Counted from the stretch's first letter, positions 43,070 to 55,381 are shown. The stretch: 64,000 nucleotides of DNA from Prochlorococcus sp. AG-402-K21 (GCA_003216775.1 QCII01000002.1:1-64000); one strand, 5' to 3'. The notes: generated by a model from the sequence alone, not told the origin. Program-made: numbers and translations.

Positions 43070-43315
43070 ATGAGTGGTGAACGTGTTGGTTTCCGTTTTA
43101 AACACGCGGATGCAGTTGTGAAAAGAAATCCTCAAGGCCGATCAAGAAGAGGATGGGTTATGGAACCAGTAGAGCAAACTACAAGCAGGGGAACAAAAAT
43201 GCCTGCTTACAAAATTCGTTGGAGAGATAGTGAGAGACCTGAAACTGTTTTGCAGCATATGTTAATTGCCGATCCAGATCCTTCTCCTCCTCCAAGTTCC
43301 GTGAGTTTAGATTGA
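43070..43315 (+). CDS. Small conserved cyanobacterial protein of unknown function
   Basis: An 81-residue basic protein I do not recognise by name. It has several Arg/Lys (VGFRFKHADAVVKRNPQGRSRRGW), then a compact strand-rich part (MPAYKIRWRDSERPETVLQHMLI) and a Pro/Ser tail DPDPSPPPSSVSLD. The middle looks like a small beta-barrel of the SH3/KOW kind. It lies 30 bases after lysS on the same strand and converges on smpB; the neighbours suggest, weakly, a translation-related role. Confidence 0.6.
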   Translation: MSGERVGFRFKHADAVVKRNPQGRSRRGWVMEPVEQTTSRGTKMPAYKIRWRDSERPETVLQHMLIADPDPSPPPSSVSLD

Positions 43316-43341
43316 TAGTTTCAATGCCTTTGAATAATTTT

Positions 43342-43836
43342 TTATCTTTTTAGTGCAGAGTTGATTTCTCTTTTAACAGTTTTTTGTTTTTCAGATTGTC
43401 GTTTATCATGTAATTTTTTTCCCTTGCCTACTCCAATAGTTAGTTTTATCCAAGACCCTTTTAAATAAAGAGATAATGGAACAATTGTCATTCCTTTTTT
43501 TTCGGTATTGGATTTCAGTTTAATTATTTCTCTCTTATGTAATAGCAACTTTCTATTCCTTAATGGATCATGATTAAAAAAAGATCCTACATTTTTATGT
43601 GGTGATATGTGAACATTTAATAATAAAATCTCACTGCCTCTGAATGAACAGAAACCGTCTCTTAAATTTGCTTTTCCATTTCTAATAGACTTTACTTCAG
43701 TTCCTAAAAGCTCAATTCCTGCTTCAATTGTTTCAGAAATTTCATATTGAAACTTTGCATATCTATTCTCAGCTAAACGTTTAAAAATATTTTCTTTTTT
43801 ATTATTTTTTTGAAATTTGTTAGTATTTTTTGCCAT
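43342..43836 (-). CDS. smpB: SsrA-binding protein SmpB
   Basis: Binds tmRNA for rescue of stalled ribosomes. The 164 residues include [39 protein letters not shown] and [11 protein letters not shown], then the basic C-terminal tail [28 protein letters not shown] that becomes helical in the mRNA channel. A Lys/Asn-rich N-terminal extension of ~20 residues precedes the fold. The ssrA gene itself is not in this window. It diverges from ruvB across 53 bases. Confidence 0.96.
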   Translation of the reverse strand: MAKNTNKFQKNNKKENIFKRLAENRYAKFQYEISETIEAGIELLGTEVKSIRNGKANLRDGFCSFRGSEILLLNVHISPHKNVGSFFNHDPLRNRKLLLHKREIIKLKSNTEKKGMTIVPLSLYLKGSWIKLTIGVGKGKKLHDKRQSEKQKTVKREINSALKR

Positions 43837-43889
43837 TTTAGTTGTGAAAAAATCTTTCTACTCAGAACATTTGCAATTAACCTTTCATT

Positions 43890-44948
43890 ATGGCAATAAT
43901 TTCTTCCAATATAGACGATAATGAATTTCCTCTACGAAAAAAAGAGCTTAGACTAGTCGACTCAAAAATCATTCCAGAAGAAAAAAGAAATCATAAAATT
44001 AATTTAGCTCGTCCTGTTACTTTTCGAGAATTCATTGGCCAAGAACAACTTAAGTCTTCTTTAAGAATAGCCATAGATGCCTCAATCTATAGGAAAGAAC
44101 CTTTGGAGCATACTCTTTTATATGGACAGCCTGGTTTAGGTAAGACTACCTTAGCTTTTTTGATAGCTCATGAAATGAAGACAAAATGTAGGATAGCCAC
44201 TGCCCCAGCTATTGAAAGACCTAGAGATATTGTGGGGTTATTGCTTGGATTAAAAGAAGGTGAAATTTTATTTATTGATGAAATACATCGGTTAAATAGG
44301 TTGACTGAAGAGTTGTTATATTCTGCAATGGAGGATTTTAGACTTGATTTAACTATGGGAGCTAATAGAGGAGCGCGTTGTAGAACAATTAATCTTCCTA
44401 GATTTACTCTGATAGGGGCTACAACTAAATTAGCTTCAATTAGTTCTCCCTTAAGAGATAGATTTGGTATCTCTCAGAAAATTGAATTTTATAATAATGA
44501 TGAATTAAAACAAATAATTTTAAATTTTGCGAGATTAATAAATCTTAATCTAGATGACGAAGCTTCTCATAATTTATCAAGAATATCTCGAGGGACTCCA
44601 AGAATTGCTTTAAGACTATTAAGACGAGTAAGAGATTATGCTCAAGTTGTCACAAAGACTAATGTTATCTCTACAAATTTAGTAAGAGAGGCTTTAAATT
44701 CTTTCCAAATAGACGAAAAAGGATTGGATTCTTTAGATAGACAATATTTATCTTTTTTAAAACAAAATAATAATATACCAATTGGCCTCGACTCAATTGC
44801 AGCTGGATTGGGAGATGATTCTTCAATGTTAGAATTTGTAGTTGAGCCATATCTCATGCGAATAGGTTTCTTAATGAGAACTCCTCGAGGAAGATTGCTT
44901 ACGGATTTAGGAAAAAATTACATTGATTCAAATAATGATAACTTTTAA
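43890..44948 (+). CDS. ruvB: Holliday junction branch migration helicase RuvB
   Basis: AAA+ motor of branch migration in recombinational repair. The 352-residue protein has Walker [12 protein letters not shown], Walker [13 protein letters not shown], the RuvB hairpin region and [19 protein letters not shown] with the Arg finger, and a C-terminal winged helix ([15 protein letters not shown]). An N-terminal extension of ~40 residues before [13 protein letters not shown] is longer than in E. coli. Its last 14 bases overlap the downstream TPR gene. Confidence 0.97.
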   Translation: MAIISSNIDDNEFPLRKKELRLVDSKIIPEEKRNHKINLARPVTFREFIGQEQLKSSLRIAIDASIYRKEPLEHTLLYGQPGLGKTTLAFLIAHEMKTKCRIATAPAIERPRDIVGLLLGLKEGEILFIDEIHRLNRLTEELLYSAMEDFRLDLTMGANRGARCRTINLPRFTLIGATTKLASISSPLRDRFGISQKIEFYNNDELKQIILNFARLINLNLDDEASHNLSRISRGTPRIALRLLRRVRDYAQVVTKTNVISTNLVREALNSFQIDEKGLDSLDRQYLSFLKQNNNIPIGLDSIAAGLGDDSSMLEFVVEPYLMRIGFLMRTPRGRLLTDLGKNYIDSNNDNF

Positions 44949-45723
44949 GAAAGTAAAGGTTTATTTCTTATTAATTTTTGTCTTTATCAATATTTTTTAT
45001 ATTGCACCATGTTATTCATTATCTTTCAGAGAGGATTTTTTTAAAAGTGCATTAGATTTAACTTCTGAAGGAAACTTTAATCTTGCTTTACAAGAATGGA
45101 ATCGTTATCTCAAATCGTATCCTGATGATGCTGCAGGTTTGAGTAACAGAGGAAATGTAAGACTTGTAATTGGAGATATAGAAGGATCAATAGATGACCA
45201 AAATAAGTCAATAAGTCTGAATCCTAGTGAAATAGATCCTTATATTAATAGAGGTATAGCAGAGGAAGCATTAGGTCTATGGAGTCAGGCAAAAAAAGAT
45301 TATATGTTTGTTATTTCGAAAGATAGTAAAAATTTCTCTGCATTATATAATTTAGCTAATGTTGAGGGTTCTGTATCACAATGGCAAAAAGCAAGAGATT
45401 TATTTTCAAAAGCTTCTTTTTATAATCCGGGATTTGCTATGGCAAGGTCAAGTATGGCTTTAGCGGATTATCAGTTGGGTAATATTGATGAATCTGAGAA
45501 AGAATTAAAAAATTTAATTAGACGTTATCCAACATTTGCAGATGCTAGAGCAGCCTTAACAGCTTTGAATTGGTCCCAAGGAGAATCTGGTAAAGCAGAA
45601 AGTAATTGGATAGCAGTAACTGAATTAGATCCTAGGTATACCGATGAAGAATGGTTAATAAAAGTGAGAAGATGGCCGCCAAAACCAACTAAAGATTTAA
45701 TGAACTTTATTGATTTAAAATAA
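44935..45723 (+). CDS. Secreted TPR-repeat protein
   Basis: A 262-residue protein with an N-terminal signal peptide ([19 protein letters not shown]) and about five tetratricopeptide repeats, for example [23 protein letters not shown] and [25 protein letters not shown] arrays bind partner proteins, so a periplasmic or lumenal scaffold is likely. A TTG at 44923 is possible, but the ATG at 44935 keeps a good signal peptide. A Cys near the signal-peptide end lacks a proper lipobox. It lies between ruvB (14-base overlap) and the M20 peptidase (3-base gap). Confidence 0.75.
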   Translation: MITFKKVKVYFLLIFVFINIFYIAPCYSLSFREDFFKSALDLTSEGNFNLALQEWNRYLKSYPDDAAGLSNRGNVRLVIGDIEGSIDDQNKSISLNPSEIDPYINRGIAEEALGLWSQAKKDYMFVISKDSKNFSALYNLANVEGSVSQWQKARDLFSKASFYNPGFAMARSSMALADYQLGNIDESEKELKNLIRRYPTFADARAALTALNWSQGESGKAESNWIAVTELDPRYTDEEWLIKVRRWPPKPTKDLMNFIDLK

Positions 45724-45726
45724 GGA

Positions 45727-46911
45727 ATGAATAGAGATCGGTTTTTAAAAAAAATTGATTCATTCAATGATGAATTAATTCATTTAAGAAGACATATTCA
45801 TGCACACCCGGAACTTAGCGGACTTGAAAATCAAACTGCAATTTTGATAAGTGGTTATTTAAAAAATATTGGTTGGAAGGTGACAGAATCTATTGGAAGG
45901 ACTGGAGTTATAGCTGATTTTGGCCCCTTAGATAAAGGAATCATAGGTTTAAGAGTTGATATGGATGCTTTACCAATATTTGAGGAAACTAAATTAAGTT
46001 TTTCTTCAAAAGTAGATGGTGTGATGCATGCATGTGGTCACGATTTACACATATCGATTGGGTTAGGTGTGGCAAAAATTATTAAAGATTTACAACTTAA
46101 TTTTGGTATAAGGATAATTTTTCAGCCCGCTGAAGAAATTGCGAGTGGAGCTAAATGGATGATTAAGGATGGTGCAGCAAATAATTTAACTTATATTTTT
46201 GGGGTTCATGTCTACCCAGATTTATCTGTAGGGACTATTGGGATTAAAGAAGGAAGTTTAACCGCAGCGGCTGGTGAACTAAAGGTAGAAATTAAAGGAA
46301 AATCAGGACATGGTGCTCGACCTCATGAAGGCGTTGATGCTATTTGGGCAGCCTCCAAAGTCATCTCTGGAATTCAAGAATTAATAACAAGGAAGTTAGA
46401 TCCTTTAGATCCTGTAGTAATAACTTTTGGTAAAATAAATGGTGGAAATGCATTTAATATTCTGGCCGAAAAGGTCAATTTAGTTGGAACGGTTAGATGC
46501 ACCAATCTTAAATTATTCAAAAATATTGGTAATTGGCTTAAAGAAAATATCTCTTCTTTGGCTAATAGTTGCGGAGCTGATGCAAAAGTAATATTTAGAG
46601 AAATTACTCCCCCAGTTAATAATAATTTTGAAATTAATAGAGTCCTTAGAGATGCGGGCATTAAGATCTTGGGCCAAGAAAATGTTATTGAATTACAAAA
46701 ACCATCATTGGGTGCCGAAGATTTTGCGGAGTTTTTAAATGAGATCCCTGGAGCTATGTTTAGACTAGGTGTTTCTGGTCCAGATGGATGTGCTCCCCTA
46801 CATAGTTCCAAATTTGATCCAGATGAAAAAGCTATTGCTGTCGGGATTAAAGTCATAACAGAGTCCATAGTAAAATTAAACAATGAAATATCTAGTAAAG
46901 TTGATAAATGA
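45727..46911 (+). CDS. M20-family amidohydrolase/metallopeptidase
   Basis: Zn-dependent amidohydrolase of 394 residues, like hippurate hydrolase, IAA-amino acid hydrolase and N-acyl-amino acid deacetylases. Landmarks are LRHHIHAHPELSG-type RRHIHAHPELSG, VDMDALPIFEE, the metal-binding HACGHD, QPAEEIASGAKWMI and the dimerisation lid domain with GKSGHGARPHEGVDA. The substrate is not predictable. It is 3 bases after the TPR gene, and its stop overlaps the next start (ATGA). Confidence 0.88.
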   Translation: MNRDRFLKKIDSFNDELIHLRRHIHAHPELSGLENQTAILISGYLKNIGWKVTESIGRTGVIADFGPLDKGIIGLRVDMDALPIFEETKLSFSSKVDGVMHACGHDLHISIGLGVAKIIKDLQLNFGIRIIFQPAEEIASGAKWMIKDGAANNLTYIFGVHVYPDLSVGTIGIKEGSLTAAAGELKVEIKGKSGHGARPHEGVDAIWAASKVISGIQELITRKLDPLDPVVITFGKINGGNAFNILAEKVNLVGTVRCTNLKLFKNIGNWLKENISSLANSCGADAKVIFREITPPVNNNFEINRVLRDAGIKILGQENVIELQKPSLGAEDFAEFLNEIPGAMFRLGVSGPDGCAPLHSSKFDPDEKAIAVGIKVITESIVKLNNEISSKVDK

Positions 46912-47123
46912 AAATTAATAAAGGATTTATTTTGTCTTTAGTAGCTCCTTTCATGATACTAGTATCTGCTATTGGTTTGATATTAAGGCACAATCCTAAG
47001 AAAATTTTTTATTTGCCTATTGGCTTAATGGGGATCTCAATTATTTTTGAGAAAGATTTAAGAATAAAATTGAATAGGAAAAATATTTTAAAAAAAATAA
47101 AGAATTATCAAAAAGTTAAATAA
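46908..47123 (+). CDS. Small membrane protein (possibly DUF3188-like)
   Basis: A 71-residue protein with two hydrophobic segments (about 8-26 and 33-46) and a basic Lys/Arg/Asn C-terminal tail on the cytoplasmic side by the positive-inside rule. It could belong to the small cyanobacterial membrane family DUF3188, which I recall only loosely. It overlaps the M20 peptidase by four bases and lies before the thiC leader. Function unknown. Confidence 0.6.
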   Translation: MKINKGFILSLVAPFMILVSAIGLILRHNPKKIFYLPIGLMGISIIFEKDLRIKLNRKNILKKIKNYQKVK

Positions 47124-47190
47124 AATCTTTATTTATTTTTCCGCAATATGTGATGACTATTTTTTAGAAAAGAGCTATTAATAAAATAGA

Positions 47191-47269
47191 TACTAGGGGT
47201 GCTAGGAAATTTAACTTAGCTGAGATCATACCCTTTGAACCTGAATCATTAAATTTGATAGGGGAAGTG
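47191..47269 (+). promoter_or_regulatory. TPP (THI-box) riboswitch-like leader of thiC
   Basis: The thiC leader folds as a TPP riboswitch. P1 pairs TACT (47191-47194) with AGTG (47266-47269), P2 pairs GGGT (47197-47200) with ACCC (47230-47233), P3 is GCTAGG/CTTAGC (47201-47220), and the pyrimidine-binding TGAGA is intact at 47221-47225. The second arm is abnormal: P4 (CCT 47240-47242 with AGG 47260-47262) goes almost directly into a short P5 (ATCA 47245-47248 with TGAT 47256-47259) with loop TTAAATT; the conserved GCG-type bases normally on the 3' side between P5 and P4, and the usual AUAAU-type P5 loop, are absent. It is 48 bases before the thiC ATG. Confidence 0.85.
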
Positions 47270-47313
47270 GACATTTGATCAAACTTTAGTAATAACACTT
47301 TTAAAATTAATAA

Positions 47314-48701
<1,388 letters not shown>

Positions 48702-48702
<1 letters not shown>

Positions 48703-50708
48703 TATAGGATTTCTTTTGTCTTATTAACAACGTTTTCAACTGTAAATCCAAAATTCTTCATACATTCGCCACCAGGTGCTGATGCTCCAAATCTATCCAT
48801 AGTGATACAAATTCCATCAAAACCTGTATATTTATGCCATCCAAATGAATGGGCTGCTTCTACTACAATTCTCTTAGTCACACTACTAGGTAATACACTT
48901 TCCTTATAGGTTTCATTTTGCTCTTCAAAAAGCTCTACGCACGGCATAGAAACAACTCTAGTTTTTTTGCCTAATTTTGAAATCTCCTTACTTGCTTCAA
49001 TACAAAGATTTAGTTCACTTCCAGTACCAATGAATATTAAATCTGGTGTTCCATCGCAATCAGAAACTATGTATCCTCCTAATGCAACTTTTTCAATAGA
49101 AGTATTTTCTTGATTAGGCATACCTTGTCTACTTAAACAAAGTGCAGAAGGTCTTTTTCGATTTTGAATAGCAAGCTTATAAGCTCCACTGGTTTCATTA
49201 CCATCTCCTGGTCTGAAAACAAGCATGTTAGGCATGGCACGAAGAGAAGGAATAGTTTCAATAGGTTGATGTGTAGGGCCATCTTCACCAACTCCAATTG
49301 AATCATGGGTTAATACATAGATTACGCCTAATTCGCTGAGTGCTGAAAGCCTCATTGAACCTCTCATATAATCAGCGAAAACAAGGAATGTTCCACCATA
49401 TGGAATAAGACCACTATCGTGATAGGCAATACCATTAAGTACAGCTGCCATTGCATGCTCACGCACGCCAAAATGTAAATATCTTTTTTCAGGGCTATGT
49501 GGCTGGAATGATCCAGTTTCTCCTTTGATATCTGTGTAGTTAGAGTGAGTTAAATCTGCAGATCCACCAATTAATTCAGGTAGGTTAGGACCTAAAGCAC
49601 CTAAACATATTTGTGAATGTTTTCTGGTGGCTAACCCTTTATCATCCGGTGAATAAGAGGGGAGATCTGAGTCCCAATTATCAGGTAATTGACCCTCTAA
49701 CATTCTTTTTAACTCCGCTCCTTCAGAAGGATATTTTGTTTGATATTCTTCAAATCTAGAATCCCATTCTTTCTCTAAGTTTTCTCCTTTGCTGATTGAT
49801 TTTCTAAAATGTGTATATACTTCCTCAGGTATTTCAAATGGAGGATATTCCCAATTTAGAAACTCTCTTGTTAAACCTGCTTCTTCTTCTCCAACGGCTG
49901 CTCCATGAATTCCAGCGGTATCTGATTTGTTAGGAGATCCATAACCAATAGTTGTAGAAATTTTTATAATTGAAGGCTTGTCTTTAATTGATTTTGCTTT
50001 TTCGATAGCAGCAGTTATTCCTTTAATATCATGATTACCATCTTCAATATGTTGTACATGCCACCCATAAGCATCGTATCTTTTTAAAACATCCTCAGTG
50101 AAAGAAACATCTGTTCGTCCGTCAATTGTAATTTGATTATCATCATATAGTGCAATTAATTTACCAAGCTTAAGATGACCAGCTAATGAGCAGGCCTCTG
50201 ATGCGATACCCTCTTGATTACAGCCGTCACCCATAATGACGTAAGTATAGTGATCAACGATATTACAATCAGGCTTATTGAATTTAGCTGCTAAGTGAGT
50301 TTCAGCTATTGCTAAACCAACTGCATTAGAAATTCCTGCTCCAAGAGGACCAGCGGTAACCTCAACTCCTTCAGTTTCGAATGTTTCGGGATGTCCAGGA
50401 GTTTTGGATCCCCATTGTCTAAATTCTTTAATATCTTCTATGGAAACTGATTTGTATCCTGTCAAATGAAGCAAAGAATATAACAGCATGCAGCCATGAC
50501 CAGCTGATAATACAAAACGGTCTCTATTGAACCATTTCGGATTATTGGGGTTGTGATTAAGTATGTTTTGCCATAATGCATAACCCATAGGAGCACACCC
50601 CATTGGCAATCCAGGATGTCCACTATTAGATTTATTGACTGCATCTACAGCGAGCATTCTTATACTATTTACACAAAGTGATTCTAATGAAACAGATGCA
50701 GCGACCAT
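48702..50708 (-). CDS. tkt: Transketolase
   Basis: TPP-dependent enzyme of the Calvin cycle and pentose phosphate pathway. The 668 residues show the TPP-binding GDGCNQEG segment, [23 protein letters not shown], the pyrimidine-domain [18 protein letters not shown], and [15 protein letters not shown]. The length is normal for bacterial/plastid enzymes. It sits beside thiC, which supplies its cofactor, though on the opposite strand, probably by chance. fabF precedes it on the minus strand with a 43-base gap. Confidence 0.97.
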
Positions 50709-50751
50709 TGTTTTAAAATAAGTTAAGTTGGAAATACAGAATTGGTTGTCT

Positions 50752-51996
50752 TCAATTCATTTTGCTGAAAGCAAGGCAAACATTGTGACCACCAAAGCCG
50801 AAAGAATTTGAAAGAGCAACTCTTACTTGAGCTTCTCTTGCATTATTAGGTACATAATCAAGATCACATTCAGGATCTGGATTGACGTAGTTAATTGTAG
50901 GAGGGATAAAATTATGTGTCAAAGAAAGTATACAAGCTACTGCTTCTATACCTCCCGACCCTCCTAGAAGATGACCAGTCATCGACTTAGTAGAGCTTAC
51001 AGGAATGAGGTAAGATCTGTCTCTAAATATAGATTTAATTGCAGAAGTTTCATTTTTATCATTAGCTGATGTACTCGTACCATGAGCATTTATGTAATCA
51101 ACTTTTTCAAGGCTAAGAGAAGCGTCTTCAATCGCTAGTTTGATAGCTTCAGCGCCTCCAACTCCTCCTGGAGATGGAGCAGTAATGTGATGAGCATCAC
51201 ATGTTGTTCCATATCCAATTATTTCTGCATAAATTCTTGCATTTCTTTTTTGTGCATTTTCTAAAGTTTCTAAAACAAGAATTCCAGATCCCTCTCCTAT
51301 AACAAATCCATCTCTTTCAGCATCAAAAGGTCTGCTAGCAGTTTGGGGACTTTCATTTCTGAAAGAAAGAGCTTTGGCACTGGCAAATCCAGCTACTCCC
51401 AGAGGCGTAATGCTTGCTTCTGCTCCTCCACAGATCATTGCGTCTGCTTTTCCAAGTTGAAGTAATCTAAAAGAATCACCAATTGCATTTGAACCTGCAG
51501 CGCAGGCGGTTGAAACAGAGGAACTTGGTCCTTTTGCACCCAAAGCAATAGCAGCCAATCCAGTTGCCATGTTTGGAATCATCATTGGCACCGTAAATGG
51601 ACTTACTCTTTTAGGTCCTTTATGACTGAGAATTTGAGCTTGACTTTCCATAGTTAGTAAGCCTCCAACACCAGAGCCAATAATTACTCCAATTCTTGAT
51701 GAATTAGATTCAGTAATTTCAAGTCCTGAATCGCTAAAGGCTTGCTTAGCAGCAATAACTCCAAACTGGGAAAAACGATCCCATCTTTTAGATTCTTTAG
51801 CTTCAATAAAATTTTCAGATTGAAGATTTTTAACTTCTGCTGCAAATTTGCAAGGATGTTGTTCGGGATTAAAGAGAGTAATATCTGAAACCCCATTGGT
51901 ACCTTTTTGAAGACTGACTAAATATTCATCAATGTTATTACCAATTGGAGTTACTGCTCCGATACCGGTAATAACTACTCGATGGAAATTTGGCAT
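50752..51996 (-). CDS. fabF: Beta-ketoacyl-ACP synthase II
   Basis: Elongating condensing enzyme of fatty acid synthesis. The 414 residues carry the catalytic Cys165 in VSTACAAG, the two His in [12 protein letters not shown] and [13 protein letters not shown], and the C-terminal [14 protein letters not shown], all classic FabF features. It is 6 bases downstream of acpP on the same strand, so carrier protein and condensing enzyme are cotranscribed. Confidence 0.97.
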   Translation of the reverse strand: MPNFHRVVITGIGAVTPIGNNIDEYLVSLQKGTNGVSDITLFNPEQHPCKFAAEVKNLQSENFIEAKESKRWDRFSQFGVIAAKQAFSDSGLEITESNSSRIGVIIGSGVGGLLTMESQAQILSHKGPKRVSPFTVPMMIPNMATGLAAIALGAKGPSSSVSTACAAGSNAIGDSFRLLQLGKADAMICGGAEASITPLGVAGFASAKALSFRNESPQTASRPFDAERDGFVIGEGSGILVLETLENAQKRNARIYAEIIGYGTTCDAHHITAPSPGGVGGAEAIKLAIEDASLSLEKVDYINAHGTSTSANDKNETSAIKSIFRDRSYLIPVSSTKSMTGHLLGGSGGIEAVACILSLTHNFIPPTINYVNPDPECDLDYVPNNAREAQVRVALSNSFGFGGHNVCLAFSKMN

Positions 51997-52002
51997 TCTT
52001 TA

Positions 52003-52242
52003 CTAACCTTTTTTTTCTTCGATAAATTTTACTGCATCGCCAACAGTTGCGATTCCTTCAGCTGCTTCATCAGGGATTTCAATATCAAATGCTTCCTCAA
52101 GAGCCATTACTAATTCAACGGTATCTAGAGAGTCTGCACCTAAATCATTTTGGAAATTTGAATCTGATTTGACTTCTCCAGCTTCAACACTTAATTGTTC
52201 TGAAACAATAGAACAGACTTTTTCGAGGATTTCTTGTGACAT
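52003..52242 (-). CDS. acpP: Acyl carrier protein
   Basis: Acyl carrier of fatty acid synthesis, 79 residues and acidic. The phosphopantetheine attachment Ser38 is in [16 protein letters not shown]. Helix pattern and length are standard. The gene starts the acpP-fabF unit and diverges from psaC, with 133 bases between the two start codons for both promoters. Confidence 0.97.
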   Translation of the reverse strand: MSQEILEKVCSIVSEQLSVEAGEVKSDSNFQNDLGADSLDTVELVMALEEAFDIEIPDEAAEGIATVGDAVKFIEEKKG

Positions 52243-52341
52243 AGTTTATGAAAATTACTAATTATCTATATGATTTTATGCCCTAGAGTTAACAAGAGTG
52301 AAGCATATCTTAATTTTTTTAATTTCTTTGTAAGACAATAG

Positions 52342-52350
52342 TATTATATA
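52342..52350 (+). promoter_or_regulatory. Candidate -10 region of psaC
   Basis: TATTATATA lies 26-34 bases before the psaC start, at the position expected for a strong -10 element with a short leader. A -35 box is not clear. Inferred from consensus alone. Confidence 0.35.
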
Positions 52351-52351
52351 A

Positions 52352-52621
<270 letters not shown>

Positions 52622-52702
52622 CTTATATAGTGCAGTTTTAAGAGAGTCCATGTTTTAAAAATACTCATTTTTTTTCAAATATAATTGAAAAAAAATTAAT
52701 GT

Positions 52703-54598
52703 ATGTGTGGAATAGTTGCTGTAACAGGTTATAAAAAAGCTCTGCCATTATTGATTAATGGCTTAGAAAAACTTGAATACAGAGGTTATGATTCTGCAGG
52801 TATTGCAATAATAAATTCTGATACAAATTCAATTACTTGCAATAAAGCAGAGGGAAAACTTAAGAACTTAATAAATAATCTGAACGATGATAATATTCCA
52901 GGAACTGTAGGTATCGGTCATACGAGATGGGCAACTCATGGAAAACCTGAGGTTAAAAATGCCCATCCTCATATTGATAGTTCAGGAACCATAGCGGTTG
53001 TTCAAAATGGCATTATTGAAAATTTTCAAGACTTAAAAAATAAATTAGAGAAAGAGGGTATTATTTTCAATTCTGATACAGATACTGAGGTTATTCCGCA
53101 TCTAATCAAAAGAGAATTAAATACATTAAGTAAACTTAACCTTGAGAATAATGGTTCAACATTATTAGTGGCTGTAAGAAATGTAATATCTGATCTGGAA
53201 GGATCTTATGCCTTAGCTATTTTATGGTCTGAAGCTCCAACCTCTCTGGTAGTTGCAAGAAGACAGGCACCCTTGATTATTGGTTTGGGCGAAGGAGAAT
53301 TTATTTGTGCAAGTGATACACCAGCTATTGCAAATTTTACAAATATTATTTTGCCTATGGAGGATGAGGAAATAGCTTTGTTGACTCCTCTTGGAATAGA
53401 AATATATGACTCAAACAATGAGAGACAATATCGAAATCCAGTTTCTCTAAAAGTCTCAGAGCAAATAATGGATAAAATGAATTTTAAACACTATATGTTA
53501 AAGGAGATATATGATCAGCCAAAGACCGCAAAAAACTGGTTGGAAAATTATTTAATTCAAAACTTAGAAGAGGGCACATATCAAATTAATTATCCTTTTG
53601 ATACAACGTTTTTTGAATCAATCGAAAGAATTGAAATTATCGCTTGCGGTACAAGTAAACATGCTGCAATGGTGGGTAGCTTTTTATTAGAACAATTTTC
53701 AGGTATCCCTACAAATGTCTTTTACGCAAGTGAATTTCGATATTCACCACCTCCACTTCTTCCAAACACATTAACTATTGGAGTTACTCAATCTGGAGAA
53801 ACTGCTGATACGATTGCAGCTATAGATATGGAAATTAAAAGACGGTCTTCGATTGAAAATAAAAACTTTAAACCCAACCTTATTGCAATAACAAATAGAA
53901 AAGAGAGCTCCATAGGAAGGCAGGTTTCAAATACAATTGATATCTGTGCAGGAATAGAGGTGGGAGTTGCAGCAACAAAAACTTTTTTTGCTCAATTACT
54001 CTCTTTTTATGGATTAGCTATAAAATTTGCGGAAATTAAAGGAAGTCAAAGTTCAGATGAAATAAGTAAATTAATAACTGAACTTATAAAACTGCCTCCA
54101 TTAATTGAAGATCTTTTAGAGCAACATAATAATTCTTCAGAAAAGCTAGCACATGATTTTTTTAATATTAAAGATGTTATTTTTTTAGGAAGAGGTATAA
54201 ATTATCCTATTGCTCTTGAGGGGGCGTTAAAACTCAAAGAAATTAGTTACATACATGCGGCTGGATATCCAGCTGGCGAAATGAAACATGGTCCAATAGC
54301 TTTGTTAGATAAAAAAGTACCTGTAATTTCAATCGCCTCCCCTGGTGAAGTTTTCGATAAAGTTATCAGTAATGCACAAGAAGCAAAAGCTAGAGATTCA
54401 TATTTGATTGGGATTGCTCCTGAATGTAATGGAACTGAAATTTTTGATTATTTAATGAAAGTTCCTGCCTCAAATGAATGGATTTCACCTTTAATTAATA
54501 TAATTCCTTTACAATTATTGAGTTACCATATTGCAGCTCATAGAGGACTTGACGTGGATCAACCAAGAAATTTAGCTAAAAGTGTAACTGTGGAATGA
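52703..54598 (+). CDS. glmS: Glutamine-fructose-6-phosphate aminotransferase
   Basis: Makes glucosamine-6-phosphate for peptidoglycan and lipopolysaccharide. The N-terminal Cys2 (after MCGI) is the glutaminase nucleophile, with RWATHGKPEVKNAHPH and QNGIIENF in the same domain; the C-terminal SIS isomerase domains have ACGTSKHAA, GVTQSGETADT and the C-terminal DVDQPRNLAKSVTVE. The ATG at 52703 is set by the required Met-Cys. No glmS ribozyme core is seen in the 81-base leader. Length 631 is slightly above E. coli GlmS. Confidence 0.98.
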   Translation: MCGIVAVTGYKKALPLLINGLEKLEYRGYDSAGIAIINSDTNSITCNKAEGKLKNLINNLNDDNIPGTVGIGHTRWATHGKPEVKNAHPHIDSSGTIAVVQNGIIENFQDLKNKLEKEGIIFNSDTDTEVIPHLIKRELNTLSKLNLENNGSTLLVAVRNVISDLEGSYALAILWSEAPTSLVVARRQAPLIIGLGEGEFICASDTPAIANFTNIILPMEDEEIALLTPLGIEIYDSNNERQYRNPVSLKVSEQIMDKMNFKHYMLKEIYDQPKTAKNWLENYLIQNLEEGTYQINYPFDTTFFESIERIEIIACGTSKHAAMVGSFLLEQFSGIPTNVFYASEFRYSPPPLLPNTLTIGVTQSGETADTIAAIDMEIKRRSSIENKNFKPNLIAITNRKESSIGRQVSNTIDICAGIEVGVAATKTFFAQLLSFYGLAIKFAEIKGSQSSDEISKLITELIKLPPLIEDLLEQHNNSSEKLAHDFFNIKDVIFLGRGINYPIALEGALKLKEISYIHAAGYPAGEMKHGPIALLDKKVPVISIASPGEVFDKVISNAQEAKARDSYLIGIAPECNGTEIFDYLMKVPASNEWISPLINIIPLQLLSYHIAAHRGLDVDQPRNLAKSVTVE

Positions 54599-54628
54599 TT
54601 AGTTTCTTAGGAATTTTTTTTTTTAAAT

Positions 54629-55168
54629 TTATAGCTCTAAAAGTCCTTTTGGAGGATTGATTATTAGAAAATTATTTTTTATATCTACGAATGGGACTAT
54701 TTCATTAACGAATGGTATGAGAACTTGTTTTCGATTGTTAAATAGTTCAATAACAAGTAAATTATTTCTCTCATTTTCTAAATTAATCACTTTCCCAATT
54801 ATTTTTAATTCATCCTTTTCTAAAGTCTTGACCTTCAGATTTATAAGTTCTAACAAGTGGAATTCTTCCTTTTGTAATTGAGGTAATTTATCAGTTTTTA
54901 CAAGAATTTTAAATTTTTTTATTTGTTCTGCATGATTTCTAGTATTTATTCCTTGGAGCTTAACTATAAAAGTATTTTTACCAGGCTGTTTGAAACCTGA
55001 TATAAGTTTTATTTTTGAAGGAGGTTCATTTTCTTTTTGCAACCATCGCATTCCTGGTTTTGAAAATCTTTCTTCAAAATCACTTAGAGATTTAACCTTA
55101 ACCTGTCCATTAATTCCATGACATGATGTTATCAATCCAATAATCAACCATTCATTTTTATTTATCAT
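54629..55168 (-). CDS. rimM: 16S rRNA processing protein RimM
   Basis: Assists 30S head assembly. The 179 residues have the N-terminal beta-barrel with [30 protein letters not shown] and a C-terminal PRC-barrel with [10 protein letters not shown] and [15 protein letters not shown], typical RimM spacing. It does not lie in the usual trmD/rplS cluster. It converges on glmS with a 30-base gap and diverges from ndhS. Confidence 0.93.
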   Translation of the reverse strand: MINKNEWLIIGLITSCHGINGQVKVKSLSDFEERFSKPGMRWLQKENEPPSKIKLISGFKQPGKNTFIVKLQGINTRNHAEQIKKFKILVKTDKLPQLQKEEFHLLELINLKVKTLEKDELKIIGKVINLENERNNLLVIELFNNRKQVLIPFVNEIVPFVDIKNNFLIINPPKGLLEL

Positions 55169-55192
55169 ATATTGTATTAGAAAGAGTGTTTT

Positions 55193-55378
55193 ATGGAATT
55201 ATCTACTAAACCCATACTCCCAGGTTCTTTGGTTATTGTAAAAGACGATAACTCTATATACAAAGGATATAAAGGGTTTGTACAAAGAGTTACAAAAAAA
55301 AGAGCAGCTGTCCTTTTTGAAGGAGGTAACTGGGATAAACTCATAACTTTTAAGCTAACGAATTTAGCAATAGTATAA
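55193..55378 (+). CDS. ndhS: NAD(P)H dehydrogenase subunit NdhS
   Basis: Small SH3-like subunit of cyanobacterial/plastid NDH-1 that helps ferredoxin dock as electron donor for cyclic flow around photosystem I. The 61 residues have [48 protein letters not shown]; the [11 protein letters not shown] block matches what I recall of Ssl0352/NdhS proteins. It is short but of family length. It stands alone between divergent rimM and convergent rnc, whose 3' ends are 3 bases apart. Confidence 0.8.
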   Translation: MELSTKPILPGSLVIVKDDNSIYKGYKGFVQRVTKKRAAVLFEGGNWDKLITFKLTNLAIV

Positions 55379-55381
55379 AAA

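Noticed and set aside
46374-46883. A 169-codon ORF antisense to the M20 peptidase
   Set aside because: A shadow of the strong plus-strand gene, with no domain pattern of its own.
52622-52702. glmS ribozyme in the glmS leader
   Set aside because: The leader is only 81 bases, AT-rich, and lacks the ribozyme core; the ribozyme is a Gram-positive feature.
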